Part shown: piece after piece, positions 50,059 to 59,602 of the stretch
Numbering within the stretch: the stretch's first letter is position 1
Layout: each line of letters begins with the position of its first letter
Assembly (NCBI RefSeq): GCF_000293885.2
Contig: NZ_CP010945.1
Location: 6,778,001-6,842,000 of the forward strand
Origin: Pseudomonas fluorescens NCIMB 11764
Lineage (GTDB): Bacteria > Pseudomonadota > Gammaproteobacteria > Pseudomonadales > Pseudomonadaceae
Direction: 5' to 3'
DNA length: 64,000 nt
The notes under the pieces: model-generated
Seen by the model: the letters and a program-made list of their open reading frames with translations, nothing else
What the model was told of the DNA's origin: nothing
The model's database searches: none
Made by a program: the position numbers and the translations under genes

Positions 50059-50994
50059 TCAGCTTTTTTCGATGCTGAACCCAAACCGCGGAAAGTGCAC
50101 ATGCACCACGCCGCCACGTTCGTCTTCACGACGCAGAATCAATTCTTCCCTGCCCGCAAACAACAACTCCCCGGCCACCGGATCAACGCCATAATCGGTC
50201 GCGGCGATGACCACCTGCTGACCCGCCTCAAAACCATTCGGTTCATCAAACTGCTCATCCGGCAACGCGGCCGGTGTCGCATTGCGCGCCACGTCCAGCG
50301 CCTCTTCGGACGTCATTTCGCTGGACGCGCCATGACCGAAGCCCATCACCCGTCCCAACCACGCGGAAACCGCCGGATAAGCATCGACCAACGGCGCAGT
50401 CACCGGCGTAGCCTTGAGGAACCACAGACAATGAGCCAGGGCAAAATCGGCAATCGATGGCTCGCCTAACAGGAAATCACCCTGCTCGCGCTGAAGCTGT
50501 TGCTCCAGGCGCCCCATGATCGTCGGCCATTGATGCCGGGCTTGCTCAGCGGACAACCGGGTAGCGCTGCCACCGCTAAACAGACCGGCGCGATCGGCGA
50601 TGAACGCCTTGATCGCTTCCGGTGGCATATTGCCGAAGCGCACGGCAATCGATTCCGGTTGAAACACCAGGCTGACCGCATGCTGGAACACCACCGAATC
50701 GGCCCAGGCGGCGAAGGTCGCCGCGATCATTTCCTGACCTTCCGGGAAGAACGCCGGCAGGGCTTTTTCCTGCTCTAGACGACGGGCGATCAGCGCGGTG
50801 TCGCAATAAATATCAGCGCCAATCTGCAACACCGGGGTCTTGCGATAGCCGCCAGTCAGGGCCGTCAGATCAGGCTTCGGCATCACCGGCGAAATGTTCA
50901 CCGAGCGCCAGGACAACCCCTTGAAGCCCAGCAGCAAGCGGGCCTTTTCGGCGAAAAGGGACGTCGGGTAATGATGAAGAATCAACTCTGACAT
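50059..50994 (-). CDS. Glutathione S-transferase-like protein with C-terminal extension
   Basis: A 311-residue protein. The N-terminal thioredoxin-like domain starts MSELILHHYPTSLFAEKARL, followed by GGYRKTPVLQIGADIYCDTA, the cis-Pro and glutathione-binding region of GSTs. The helical domain ends near 215 (LGEPSIADFALAHCLWFL). Another ~85 residues follow (GQQVVIAATDYGVDPVAGEL onward), unusual for a plain GST. Substrate unknown. Confidence 0.82.
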   Translation of the reverse strand: MSELILHHYPTSLFAEKARLLLGFKGLSWRSVNISPVMPKPDLTALTGGYRKTPVLQIGADIYCDTALIARRLEQEKALPAFFPEGQEMIAATFAAWADSVVFQHAVSLVFQPESIAVRFGNMPPEAIKAFIADRAGLFSGGSATRLSAEQARHQWPTIMGRLEQQLQREQGDFLLGEPSIADFALAHCLWFLKATPVTAPLVDAYPAVSAWLGRVMGFGHGASSEMTSEEALDVARNATPAALPDEQFDEPNGFEAGQQVVIAATDYGVDPVAGELLFAGREELILRREDERGGVVHVHFPRFGFSIEKS

Positions 50995-51082
50995 GCTCGG
51001 CTCCGCCGCACGGAAAATGAAGCCGCAGCTTAACGCGCATTCAGCGAGCATCCCACCCATCCGCCTGATGGGAACTTATCAC

Positions 51083-51400
51083 TCAGATTGATAAGCCGGC
51101 AGCAAACGTCGCCACCAGGCATTCCTTGGCGCTTTTCTTGAGTTTTTTGATCAGCCGCTCCTGGCGCAGCGCTTCGCTTTTATCGCGACAGACTTCGGTA
51201 TAGACCAACGCCACGGCCGGACTGGAAAGGAAAAATCGCGCGCCTTTGCCGCTCTGGTGAGTGGCAAAGCGGCGGACGGGATCGTCGCTGATCCCGCAAT
51301 AGAGCGAACCATTCTCCGCACGAACGAGGTAGACAAACCAGGGTTTGCTGACGGGCAGCGGTTCGGCGGCAAGAACGGAAGATTCGCTCGGGTTGTTCAC
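51083..51400 (-). CDS. GIY-YIG domain protein (UPF0213/YhbQ type)
   Basis: A 105-residue small nuclease-like protein. The GIY-YIG core reads [20 protein letters not shown], with [14 protein letters not shown] after it and [18 protein letters not shown] as the last helix. Such single-domain proteins are related to UvrC and Slx1; the biological substrate is not known here. Confidence 0.88.
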   Translation of the reverse strand: MNNPSESSVLAAEPLPVSKPWFVYLVRAENGSLYCGISDDPVRRFATHQSGKGARFFLSSPAVALVYTEVCRDKSEALRQERLIKKLKKSAKECLVATFAAGLSI

Positions 51401-51440
51401 GTGACGATCAAGGCTTGAAAGGAAACAAGCCGCGATCTTA

Positions 51441-51911
51441 TCAGCGACTGGCCTGAAATGCCTTCAGCCCCTTCAACGCCTGAGCGCGAACGGCGTTTCT
51501 CACCAAAGGCGTCCAGCCCAGCAGCAGGCCCTTGAACCCCAGCGCCTGACGCGACCAGGTCCACAGATCGAAACTGTCGTGATGCTCGCAGATCTTGCCG
51601 TCGCGAAACACAAAGCGTGCCTGAATGTCGTTGACCACGGTGTTGCCGGTCTGGCTGAACAGGTACGTCGCCACCCAATGTGCACCGCCGGTGCGTTCAT
51701 CGCTGCGCACGTTGTCGAAGGTCAGGGAAAAATCCTTGGCCCGGGTGGTGAGCATGCGCCACATGTCGCCCGCGTCGCGCCCGCGCAATTGGCCGAACGC
51801 CGGGTCACTGAACACCACGTCATCGGTGTAGCAGGCGCTCATGGCTTCGGCATCGAGGCGCTGGAAGGCCTCATAGAACCGGGTGATCAAGGCGTTGTGG
51901 GCATCACTCAT
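51441..51911 (-). CDS. Nuclear transport factor 2 (SnoaL-like) family protein
   Basis: A 156-residue protein with the cone-shaped NTF2 fold pattern: [39 protein letters not shown], and [21 protein letters not shown] good AGGGAG stands ahead of the chosen ATG. Family members are isomerases, hydrolases or ligand-binding proteins; function here is unknown. Confidence 0.85.
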   Translation of the reverse strand: MSDAHNALITRFYEAFQRLDAEAMSACYTDDVVFSDPAFGQLRGRDAGDMWRMLTTRAKDFSLTFDNVRSDERTGGAHWVATYLFSQTGNTVVNDIQARFVFRDGKICEHHDSFDLWTWSRQALGFKGLLLGWTPLVRNAVRAQALKGLKAFQASR

Positions 51912-52026
51912 GGACAGGCTCCCTGGTTTGAAAAACGAGTTTCGTAGAATGGCCTGCACGATAGTCAACTAATGACCGGAACACTACCGGCATTCGTGGC
52001 GCAAATACCCTCTGGTGTGCCCAAGC

Positions 52027-52659
52027 CTAATGCACCATGCCACTCTCACGGGCATAGGCAAACAGGTCCACATCCGTAGAAATACCCAGACGCTGCATGG
52101 CCATGCTTTTCTGTTTGCTGATGGTGGAAACGCTGCGTTTGAAGTAGCCGGCGATTTCACTGACGGTCATGCCGCTGGCGAGCATTCTGACCACTTCGTG
52201 CTCTTTTGCGGAAAGCACGGCGGAACTCGACTGAGCCAGAGCGTCCGCCTGAAGCAGCGCCGTGCGCAATGACTCGCTGATATAACGGCGCCCTTCACCC
52301 ACCGATTTGATCGCCAGAGGCAAATCCTTTGCCGACGCGCCTTTGTCGATGATCGCCACCACGCCTTGTGCGAACGCCGCTCTCAGCGTGGTGACGTTGG
52401 CAAACATCGTGACCAGAATGATCGGCGTTGTCGGGTAGCCACGTCGCAAGCGGCTCAGCATCTGCAGCCCGTCGGCCTGCAGGTTGCCCGGCATGCAAAA
52501 GTCGGTGATCAACAGATCACAAGGCGTCGTGCACAGCAGACTCGACAAACTGTCGGGCCCCTCCGCCTCCCCGACCACCACACATGTCCGGTTCAGATCG
52601 ACGAGCATCCGCAAGCCGATACGAACGACCGGATGGTCGTCAGCAATGATTACGCGCAT
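52027..52659 (-). CDS. NarL/FixJ-family response regulator (orphan)
   Basis: A 210-residue two-component regulator. Receiver domain with the acidic pair Asp7/Asp8, phospho-acceptor Asp53 in LLITDFCMPG, and the conserved Lys in IIDKGAS. The LuxR-type HTH follows from ~145: LSAKEHEVVRMLASGMTVSE and KRSVSTISKQKSMAMQRLGI, close in pattern to RcsB/BvgA-type regulators. No histidine kinase is nearby. It is divergent from the DUF1120 fimbrial locus, so control of that locus is a natural guess but only that. Confidence 0.9.
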   Translation of the reverse strand: MRVIIADDHPVVRIGLRMLVDLNRTCVVVGEAEGPDSLSSLLCTTPCDLLITDFCMPGNLQADGLQMLSRLRRGYPTTPIILVTMFANVTTLRAAFAQGVVAIIDKGASAKDLPLAIKSVGEGRRYISESLRTALLQADALAQSSSAVLSAKEHEVVRMLASGMTVSEIAGYFKRSVSTISKQKSMAMQRLGISTDVDLFAYARESGMVH

Positions 52660-53011
52660 TGTCGGATTTATCCTGTTTGGTGACTGGAATGCGCGAAAAA
52701 TAGCGCCGTCCGGGTCCTACCACAACGCCCTTTTCCGAGCGAAAAGCCACCTCACCCAATGTAACCGGGGGCCTGTTCTTTCTCCTATGAAACAAAAAGA
52801 ACCGCCCTACATTTGCAAGCTACATCGGCGACACAGAAGGACTACAGACAACGCTACGCAGCAGGGCGATTTTTAACCTGCAGCACTCTTTCATACACCG
52901 GCCCCTCCGTTTTCGTATTAGTTGCATTCCGCCTGGCGACCTCGACCGATAGATTGCGCCCTGTCCGTATCGGGCAACTCCCAATCATCGCTCATCAAGG
53001 AAGAGCCATAC
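52660..53011. promoter_or_regulatory. Divergent region between the response regulator and the DUF1120 fimbrial locus
   Basis: A 352-base region with no supported gene. The promoters of both units must lie here. AAGGAAGAG provides the ribosome binding site of the first fimbrial gene. I cannot point to an operator. Confidence 0.4.
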
Positions 53012-53641
53012 ATGAACACGCGTTTATCCCTTCTGACCGCTGCCTTGCTGCTGACCGTTTCCTCATCCGCCTTTGCTGCCTCCAGCACGGACCTGACCGT
53101 GAAAGGTCTGATCACTCCGAATGCATGCACGCCAGTACTGGCCGGGGGCGGCATCGCCGATCACGGCAAGTTTTCCGTACAAGACCTCAATCCCGACAAA
53201 CACACTTACTTGCCTGAAATAATCATGCAAATGACAGTGAACTGCGATGCGGCTACGCCGTTTGCCATAAACCCGATTGATAACCGTGCAGGCACAAGCA
53301 CTGCGGGCAATTACTTTGGCCTGGGGCTGATCAATACCCACGAAAAGCTGGGCCACTTTCGCGTTGTTCCGCGCAATGTGATGGCGGACGGCACCCACGC
53401 TCAAGCCATTCTCTCCACTGATGGTGGCGAGACCTGGCTTAAGGAAGGGTCTGCGGCATTCTGGGGGGCCAACAACATCTGGAGTGTCGGTGCTCCGGGT
53501 GCCGTCATTGCTCCCATCGCGATGAAGGAGTTGAACCTTGATCTCCATGTGCGTACCGGCATCGCCCCCGCCAACAGCCTGACCCTGACCGACGAAGTCA
53601 CACTCGACGGCTCCGCAACCCTCCAGATCAAGTACCTGTAA
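53012..53641 (+). CDS. DUF1120 fimbrial subunit 1
   Basis: A 209-residue exported protein with a signal peptide ending SSSAFA. The mature start ASSTDLTVKGLITPNACTPV is shared by the small DUF1120 proteins of the locus and probably acts as the donor strand. Two cysteines (in NACTP and VNCDA) likely form the pilin disulfide, and the end DEVTLDGSATLQIKYL is the conserved last strand. DUF1120 proteins include E. coli GltF and YhcF, subunits of beta-type fimbriae. First gene of the cluster. Confidence 0.88.
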   Translation: MNTRLSLLTAALLLTVSSSAFAASSTDLTVKGLITPNACTPVLAGGGIADHGKFSVQDLNPDKHTYLPEIIMQMTVNCDAATPFAINPIDNRAGTSTAGNYFGLGLINTHEKLGHFRVVPRNVMADGTHAQAILSTDGGETWLKEGSAAFWGANNIWSVGAPGAVIAPIAMKELNLDLHVRTGIAPANSLTLTDEVTLDGSATLQIKYL

Positions 53642-53707
53642 CCCTCCGCCACCAACGGGTAACGCCCGGCACACAGCGTTGCCCGCTCACTCAAAGGACG
53701 ACCCATC

Positions 53708-54328
53708 ATGGAAAGATGCTCCCTCGCTCTATTGGTGCCGCTGTTGATCGCCTGCGCCCCCGTGGCCTTCGCCGCCAGCAGCACCGACCTGAGTGTCACC
53801 GGCCTGATCACCCCGAGCGCCTGCACACCCAGCCTGTCCGGCGGAGGCATCGTCAACCACGGCAAAGTCACGGTGAAAGACCTGAGACCGGACCAGCCCA
53901 CAGCCCTGGACAACGGCACGCTGTACCTGGAGGTGAATTGCGATGGCGCCACGCCGTTTACCCTGACGACGATCGACAACCGCGAAGGCACTTCCGCCAT
54001 CCACCCCAATAGTCACGGGCTGGGGGCCATCAACGACGACCAGAACCTGGGTAGCGTTGCACTGGGCCTGTTCGATACGGTGGCCGATGGGGTCGCGGTA
54101 AAACCCATCATTTCCCTCAACAACGGTGCCACCTGGCGAGTGTCCTCCTACCTGGGGCATGCCGGCCGGACCGGGTTCGCGGCGCTTAGCGACCTGAGCA
54201 CCCCGATTGCCATCAAGGATTTACGCGCACGGCTTACGGCGTTCACCACCATCGTTCGCGCGAACGACCTGACGCTGACCGACGAAATCCCCATCGACGG
54301 GCACGTCACTGTGCAACTGAATTACTGA
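53708..54328 (+). CDS. DUF1120 fimbrial subunit 2
   Basis: A 206-residue paralogue with signal peptide ending PVAFA, mature ASSTDLSVTGLITPSACTPS, the second Cys in VNCDGATPF, and end DEIPIDGHVTVQLNY. Its middle region (HPNSHGLGAINDDQNLGSVA) differs from the first subunit. 66 bases after subunit 1 and 50 before the chaperone. Confidence 0.87.
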   Translation: MERCSLALLVPLLIACAPVAFAASSTDLSVTGLITPSACTPSLSGGGIVNHGKVTVKDLRPDQPTALDNGTLYLEVNCDGATPFTLTTIDNREGTSAIHPNSHGLGAINDDQNLGSVALGLFDTVADGVAVKPIISLNNGATWRVSSYLGHAGRTGFAALSDLSTPIAIKDLRARLTAFTTIVRANDLTLTDEIPIDGHVTVQLNY

Positions 54329-54378
54329 TCGGCCGGTGTTTCCGGCTCCATTTTTTCGAACATTCAACGAGACACGTC

Positions 54379-55095
54379 ATGACGATGTTTTCCAAAGTCA
54401 CCCGTCATCTGTTCCATTCCGGCCTCGGCGCATTTGCGCTGCTGCTGACCGCACACGCTCAGGCCGACGGCATGGTGCCGAACACCTCGGTGGTTATCGT
54501 CAACGAGGCTGACGGCGAAGCGTCCGTGTCCGTGACCAACACCGATGCCAACCTGGCGTTGATGCACGTCACCCTCGAAGACATTGCCGAAGACAGCGAA
54601 TCGCTGGTGTTCGTGACGCCACCGCTGGCGCGCGTCGAAGCGGGCAAAACTCAATTGGTGCGGTTCATTCTGCAATCGGAAAAACCTTTGCTGACCCAGC
54701 GTTTGAAACGGGTGATCTTCGAAGGCATACCCCAGGGCAAAGCACCCGCCGAGGCGGGTCAGGCGCGGGTCGGCGTGACGGTGCGGCAGAATTTGCCGGT
54801 GATCCTGCACCCCAAAGGCCTGGCGCCCAATCGCACGCCATGGACCGACCTGCAATGGTCGCTGAAGGACGGTCAACTGACCGTGCGCAATGACACGCCG
54901 TATGTGGTCCGTCTGGGCCAGGAAGTGCAATTGTTGCCGGCGGCGAGCAATGCGATGTTGCCGAAAACCTACGTGCTTCCCGGTGAGCACATCAGCATCA
55001 AGGTGCCCGAAGGCGCCGCCACACAAGTGCGTTTTCAACCGGCGACGGTTTATGGCTTCGCGGTGCCGCATTACGAGGCGCCGATCCAGTCCTGA
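54379..55095 (+). CDS. Beta-fimbrial periplasmic chaperone (PapD-like)
   Basis: A 238-residue chaperone that folds and caps the subunits. The signal peptide ends AHAQA. The first Ig-like domain has VIVNEADGEASVSVTNTDAN, the family motif FVTPPLARVEAGKTQLVRFI, and then RVIFEGIPQ. The second domain has VRQNLPVILHPKGLAPNRTP and TYVLPGEHISIKVPEG. Followed after 111 bases by the usher. Confidence 0.87.
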   Translation: MTMFSKVTRHLFHSGLGAFALLLTAHAQADGMVPNTSVVIVNEADGEASVSVTNTDANLALMHVTLEDIAEDSESLVFVTPPLARVEAGKTQLVRFILQSEKPLLTQRLKRVIFEGIPQGKAPAEAGQARVGVTVRQNLPVILHPKGLAPNRTPWTDLQWSLKDGQLTVRNDTPYVVRLGQEVQLLPAASNAMLPKTYVLPGEHISIKVPEGAATQVRFQPATVYGFAVPHYEAPIQS

Positions 55096-55206
55096 CAGCG
55101 CCATGAAGAAACCGTAAGCGCCAATGTTTTCAAGGCGACGGCTCAATGGCCGTTGCCCCTGGCGTACCTGTAATCCCGGTACGCCGCAATAACCCAAGTG
55201 AACCCG

Positions 55207-57672
55207 ATGACCACAGTATCCATTTACCGTGACGGCGAAGCCGTGCCCGTTATTCGGGGCCGCGCTCGCTCTCATCCATGGCGGCGGACCCTATTGGCGT
55301 TGCTGCTGAGCAATGCGCTGATGATGCTCGAAGCCTACGGTGAGGTGTCGCTGCCGGCGTCGTTCGACAAAGACACGTTGCTGCAGCGCGGCATCGATCC
55401 GGCGCTGGCGACGTTACTGATGCAGGCGCCGCAGTTCACGGCCGGCCGCCACCCGGTCACGCTCACCGTCAATGGCCAGCGCCATGGCCGGGTCGACGTC
55501 ACGTTCGATCGCGAAGGTGCGTTGTGTTTCGATCGCACGCTGCTCGATGCGGCGAACCTTACGCTGCCTGCGCTTACGCTGGACGATAGCCAGTGCCACG
55601 ATTTCCTGGGTAGCGCGCCGCAGACCGTCATCGAACCGGACCCTGCCAACCTTGCCCTGTCGTTGATCGTGCCCACCGACGCGATACGCCCCACTGCCCG
55701 GGATTTTTCCGGCTATCAAACCGGTGGTGTCGCCGGCTTGATCAATTACGACGTCACCGGTTTGCACAGCCGTTCTGGCGACAGCACCAACCGCTATGCC
55801 TCGGCCAACACCGAACTCGGCTTCAATGCCGGTGACTGGATCGTGCGCAGCCGTCAGGTACAGACCTGGCAGGACGACCTGTCCACAACGACTCATATTG
55901 CGGCGTACGCCCAGCGTACTTTCGCCAGCCAGGAAGCGGTGCTGCAGGCGGGTCAGATCAACCTCTACAACCCGGTGCTCGCCGGTGCGCAGATCACCGG
56001 TGTGCAAGTGCTGAATGAACAAGCACTGCAAGTCGAAGGGCAAAGCGCGGTCATTGAAGGGATCGCCAACAGTCAGGCCCAGGTCGAGGTCCGCCAGAAC
56101 GGTTCGCTGATCCATTCCACAGTGGTGCCGGCCGGCCCGTTCGCGCTTACCAACGTGCGGCGGCTCAACACGCGCTCCGACGTGGAAGTCACGATCAAAG
56201 AGGACGATGGCAGCGAGCGCAGTTTTACCGTGCCGGCCGCAATGTTGGGGATCGGCCTGCCCGCGCCCGGTTATTCGCTGGGCGTCGGTCAGGTGCGCAG
56301 TGTCGGTGACGCGCAGGAGGGTGACCCCTGGGTCATCAGCGGCGGCTGGAGCGGTGCGCTCACCCCGCAAGTGTTGCTCAGCGCGGGCCTGACCGGCGCC
56401 GCCGACTATCGCGCGGCGGGCGCCAGCGTCGGCCTGCTGCCCTCGCCCGTCACCCAGGTGCAAGCCACGCTGACCGGCGCGGACGCCGCTGGCAAACAAA
56501 CCAGTCAGGGACTTCAGGCGGACCTGAGCGTGTCGCATCGCTTGAACGATCAGTGGGCGCTCAATGCCGGCAGTTCTTACCGGACCCTGGGCTACCGAGA
56601 GCTGGAAGAGGCGGTGTTCGCCAACACCTCCGACAACAGCAAATCCCGTTACCGCGATCAGCAAAGCGCAGCCCTTTCGTGGTCGCATCCATGGCTCGGC
56701 GCCTTCAGCAGCGGCTTCAGCCGGTCCAGTTCGTTCGACGGCCAAAGCAACAGCCGCGCCCTCGCCTCCTGGGGCACCAGCATCGCTGGGGTATCCGTCT
56801 CTGCAACCGCCGAATGGCAGGTCAGCGGTTCGAACCGCAACGATGACAGCGTCTACTTGAACCTCAGCATTCCCCTGGGCGAGAACCGCCGGGCGCGCAC
56901 CTGGGTGCGCAGTTCCGCCGGCGAATACCGCAGCGGCGTCGGCTTGAGTGAGCGGGTCAACGATCAACTGGGTTACCGGGTTGGCGTCGAACACGACACG
57001 CGCAACAAACAGGTGCAATCCACGGCCGGCGTTTCGCTGCTGCCGCGCTACACCCAGCTCGACCTCAATTACACCCGCGCCGATGCGGAACGCTCCAGCT
57101 ATCAGGCCAGCGCTCGCGGCGGCGCGGTATTGCACGGCGGTGGCGTGACGCTATCGCCGTACCCGGTGAGCGACACCTTTGCGCTGCTGTCGGTGGGCGA
57201 CATGGGTTCGATCAAAGTGTCGACGCCCAGCGGTCCGGTGTGGACCGACTGGCAAGGTCAGGCGGTGATCCCGCAAGTGACGGCTTACGGCAACAGCCCG
57301 GTGGAAGTCGACACCAAAACCCTGCCGCGCAACGCCGACATTCATAACGGGCTGGCGGTGATTTCGGCCGGTCGCGGCGCCGTCGACAACGTTGAATTCG
57401 GCATCACGCTGACCCGTCGTGCCTTGCTCAAGGCCACCACCGCCAACGGCGCCCCCCTGCCGCGCGGTGCCGCGGTGAACACCGAGGATGGCGAGTTCGT
57501 GACCCTGGTGCAGGACGGCGGCCTGGTGTTTTTGCCCAACGCTCTCGACCGCCGCGCACTGTGGATCAGCGCGCCGGGGCTGGAGCGTTGCGAACTGCGC
57601 TTTGAACTGCCCACCGACGCCGACGCCAATGCGTACTACGAAACCGCCCCCGCCAAGTGCCGAGCCCTCTGA
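55207..57672 (+). CDS. Beta-fimbrial outer-membrane usher
   Basis: An 821-residue usher. An N-terminal export signal (TLLALLLSNALMML) precedes an N-terminal domain with LPASFDKDTLLQRGIDPALA, the beta-barrel with FSGYQTGGVAGLINYDVTGL and MLGIGLPAPGYSLGVGQVR, and a C-terminal part with VDTKTLPRNADIHNG and two late Cys. The ATG is chosen over a GTG nine bases earlier; neither has a clear Shine-Dalgarno. It is unrelated in detail to the class 5 usher elsewhere in the window. The adhesin gene follows ten bases after the stop. Confidence 0.88.
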   Translation: MTTVSIYRDGEAVPVIRGRARSHPWRRTLLALLLSNALMMLEAYGEVSLPASFDKDTLLQRGIDPALATLLMQAPQFTAGRHPVTLTVNGQRHGRVDVTFDREGALCFDRTLLDAANLTLPALTLDDSQCHDFLGSAPQTVIEPDPANLALSLIVPTDAIRPTARDFSGYQTGGVAGLINYDVTGLHSRSGDSTNRYASANTELGFNAGDWIVRSRQVQTWQDDLSTTTHIAAYAQRTFASQEAVLQAGQINLYNPVLAGAQITGVQVLNEQALQVEGQSAVIEGIANSQAQVEVRQNGSLIHSTVVPAGPFALTNVRRLNTRSDVEVTIKEDDGSERSFTVPAAMLGIGLPAPGYSLGVGQVRSVGDAQEGDPWVISGGWSGALTPQVLLSAGLTGAADYRAAGASVGLLPSPVTQVQATLTGADAAGKQTSQGLQADLSVSHRLNDQWALNAGSSYRTLGYRELEEAVFANTSDNSKSRYRDQQSAALSWSHPWLGAFSSGFSRSSSFDGQSNSRALASWGTSIAGVSVSATAEWQVSGSNRNDDSVYLNLSIPLGENRRARTWVRSSAGEYRSGVGLSERVNDQLGYRVGVEHDTRNKQVQSTAGVSLLPRYTQLDLNYTRADAERSSYQASARGGAVLHGGGVTLSPYPVSDTFALLSVGDMGSIKVSTPSGPVWTDWQGQAVIPQVTAYGNSPVEVDTKTLPRNADIHNGLAVISAGRGAVDNVEFGITLTRRALLKATTANGAPLPRGAAVNTEDGEFVTLVQDGGLVFLPNALDRRALWISAPGLERCELRFELPTDADANAYYETAPAKCRAL

Positions 57673-57682
57673 GGATGATTTC

Positions 57683-58825
57683 ATGAACCTGTCGCGCTAT
57701 CTGCTGCTGACCCTCGCGCCCCTGGCACTGAGCGGATTCACGCCACTGACCTCGGCGTCCACCGACGACTGCCAGTTCAACCTGAGCCAGCCGGTGCTTG
57801 ATTACGGACTGATGAACCGGGCGATACGGCCCGATGCCGCACTGGAGCGCAACCTCGGTGAACGCCGGCTCAGCCTGACCTTGAACTGCGCGCAGCCCAT
57901 CGACATGAGCCTGTTCTACCGGGCGATGGCCGCGACCGCCGAACGCTTTCACTTTGCCGAACGCGGCAGCTATCAGATGCGTATTCACGACGCCGTGCTC
58001 GACGGTCAATCGGTCGATATCGGGTTGATTGCCGGGGTCGGTCAGCTGCCGACAGAAACGGCGTCGAGCCTAATCTGGCGACCGAAGCACGGGGTTGCCC
58101 CGGTGCAGACCGGCGTGCCGGTGCAGGGGCGCAGTTTCTCGGCGCAGCTTGAGCTGACGGCCTGGGTTCAAGAGCAAGGCATGCAAGTGCGTGACGCGGT
58201 GACCTGGGAGGCCTTCGGGGTGTTCGATGCCGTCGCCGCCGGACGCACCCGCGAGGTGACCTTGCGCGCCCGCTTCGCTCCGGCGGCCTGCGAGCCGGTG
58301 CTGTCCAACGGCGGCTTGGTCGACTTCGGCACCCTGTCGAACAAAGACCTGCACGCCGACAAAGACACACGCCTGCCGCCCAAGTCGTTGACGTTGATGG
58401 TCGGCTGCGACGCGCCGGCGTCCTTCGCCTTGATCATGCATGACAACCGCTCGGGGTCGGCAACGCTCGACAGCGAGACCGACTACGGCCTGGGCAAGGA
58501 CAGCCGCGGCAACAGGATTGGCCGTTTTTCACTGCGCGTGGACCCGGCCAACGCCAATGCCGACGGCTTCGCCCGCCTCTATCGAACCGACTCCAGCACC
58601 GCCGGCATGGCCTGGAGCACCGGCAGCGCCAGCCCGGCCGCCATCGGCAAAAGCCGCTACATGGCGTTCACCGACAACACCGGCAGCGGCGCCGGCCCGG
58701 TGCTGATCCAGAACCTCAGCACCACGGTGACCGTCGACGCCGTCATCGCCCCCACCAACAGCCTCGACCTGAGCAGCGCCATCGATCTCGATGGCGCGGG
58801 AACGATCGAGATTATTTACCTGTAA
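57683..58825 (+). CDS. Two-domain DUF1120 protein, probable tip adhesin
   Basis: A 380-residue exported protein. GAGG eight bases ahead fixes the start. Residues ~25-190 are a separate N-terminal domain (DDCQFNLSQPVLDYGLMNRA, Cys pair), expected to bind a receptor. Residues ~200-380 are a DUF1120 pilin domain without the ASSTDL extension (ARFAPAACEPVLSNGGLVDF), ending DLDGAGTIEIIYL. This two-domain layout next to the usher is the usual form of a chaperone-usher tip adhesin. The role is inferred. Confidence 0.85.
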   Translation: MNLSRYLLLTLAPLALSGFTPLTSASTDDCQFNLSQPVLDYGLMNRAIRPDAALERNLGERRLSLTLNCAQPIDMSLFYRAMAATAERFHFAERGSYQMRIHDAVLDGQSVDIGLIAGVGQLPTETASSLIWRPKHGVAPVQTGVPVQGRSFSAQLELTAWVQEQGMQVRDAVTWEAFGVFDAVAAGRTREVTLRARFAPAACEPVLSNGGLVDFGTLSNKDLHADKDTRLPPKSLTLMVGCDAPASFALIMHDNRSGSATLDSETDYGLGKDSRGNRIGRFSLRVDPANANADGFARLYRTDSSTAGMAWSTGSASPAAIGKSRYMAFTDNTGSGAGPVLIQNLSTTVTVDAVIAPTNSLDLSSAIDLDGAGTIEIIYL

Positions 58826-58907
58826 CACCCAACCCGATCCTGCTGGATCCGGGACGCACCTGAGCGTCTCGGGGCAGTCAGGGCACAACCTGAGAAGTGA
58901 GTAAACA

Positions 58908-59528
58908 ATGATTAAAAAGTACTTTGCAGCACTCTCCGCCACGGCGCTGATTGGCGTTGCGCCTTATGCGCTGGCGGCTTCGAGCACTGATTTGACTGTC
59001 ACAGGCCTGATCACGCCGAACGCTTGTACACCTTCGCTTTCCAACGGGGGAATGGTCGATGTCGGCAAGGTGCAGGTAAAAGATCTTAGTCCAACACGGT
59101 ACACAACAGTCGGCAGTCAGCCGATGCAATTGACGGTTGCGTGTGATGCGCCAACTCCATTTGCAATAAACGCTATAGATAACAAAGCCGGGACATCAGC
59201 GTCCGACTTGTATTTCGGATTGGGCCTGACCAGCAATAATGAAAAAATAGGTTACTTCACGCCATTGATCCAAAGCGCTCTTGCGGACGGACAGCCTGCA
59301 CACTCGATCAGATCAATTGATAACGGTGCGAGTTGGACGCGCATCTATCAGATTATTAAGAATAGCCTCACATCGACAAGCGTTGTCGGCACTCTCATTC
59401 CGATCGCCGTAAAGGATCTCACTGTGGAATTGATGGTTCAAACCGTCATTGCCCGCGCCGACAGCCTCACCTTAACCGACGATGTTGCTTTCGACGGTTC
59501 AGCCACATTTGAAATGAAGTACCTGTAA
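58908..59528 (+). CDS. DUF1120 fimbrial subunit 3
   Basis: A 206-residue DUF1120 protein with signal ending ALA, mature ASSTDLTVTGLITPNACTPS and end DVAFDGSATFEMKYL. Its coding DNA is visibly richer in A/T (for example around 59160-59420) than the neighbouring subunits, which may mean recent exchange or diversification. 82 bases after the adhesin gene. Confidence 0.87.
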   Translation: MIKKYFAALSATALIGVAPYALAASSTDLTVTGLITPNACTPSLSNGGMVDVGKVQVKDLSPTRYTTVGSQPMQLTVACDAPTPFAINAIDNKAGTSASDLYFGLGLTSNNEKIGYFTPLIQSALADGQPAHSIRSIDNGASWTRIYQIIKNSLTSTSVVGTLIPIAVKDLTVELMVQTVIARADSLTLTDDVAFDGSATFEMKYL

Positions 59529-59602
59529 GCCGTGCTCCTTGCCCGAGGTCACGCTTCGGGCAAGGACTGATTCCGCTCCCCCCACACAGCGAAACCTGTC
59601 CC

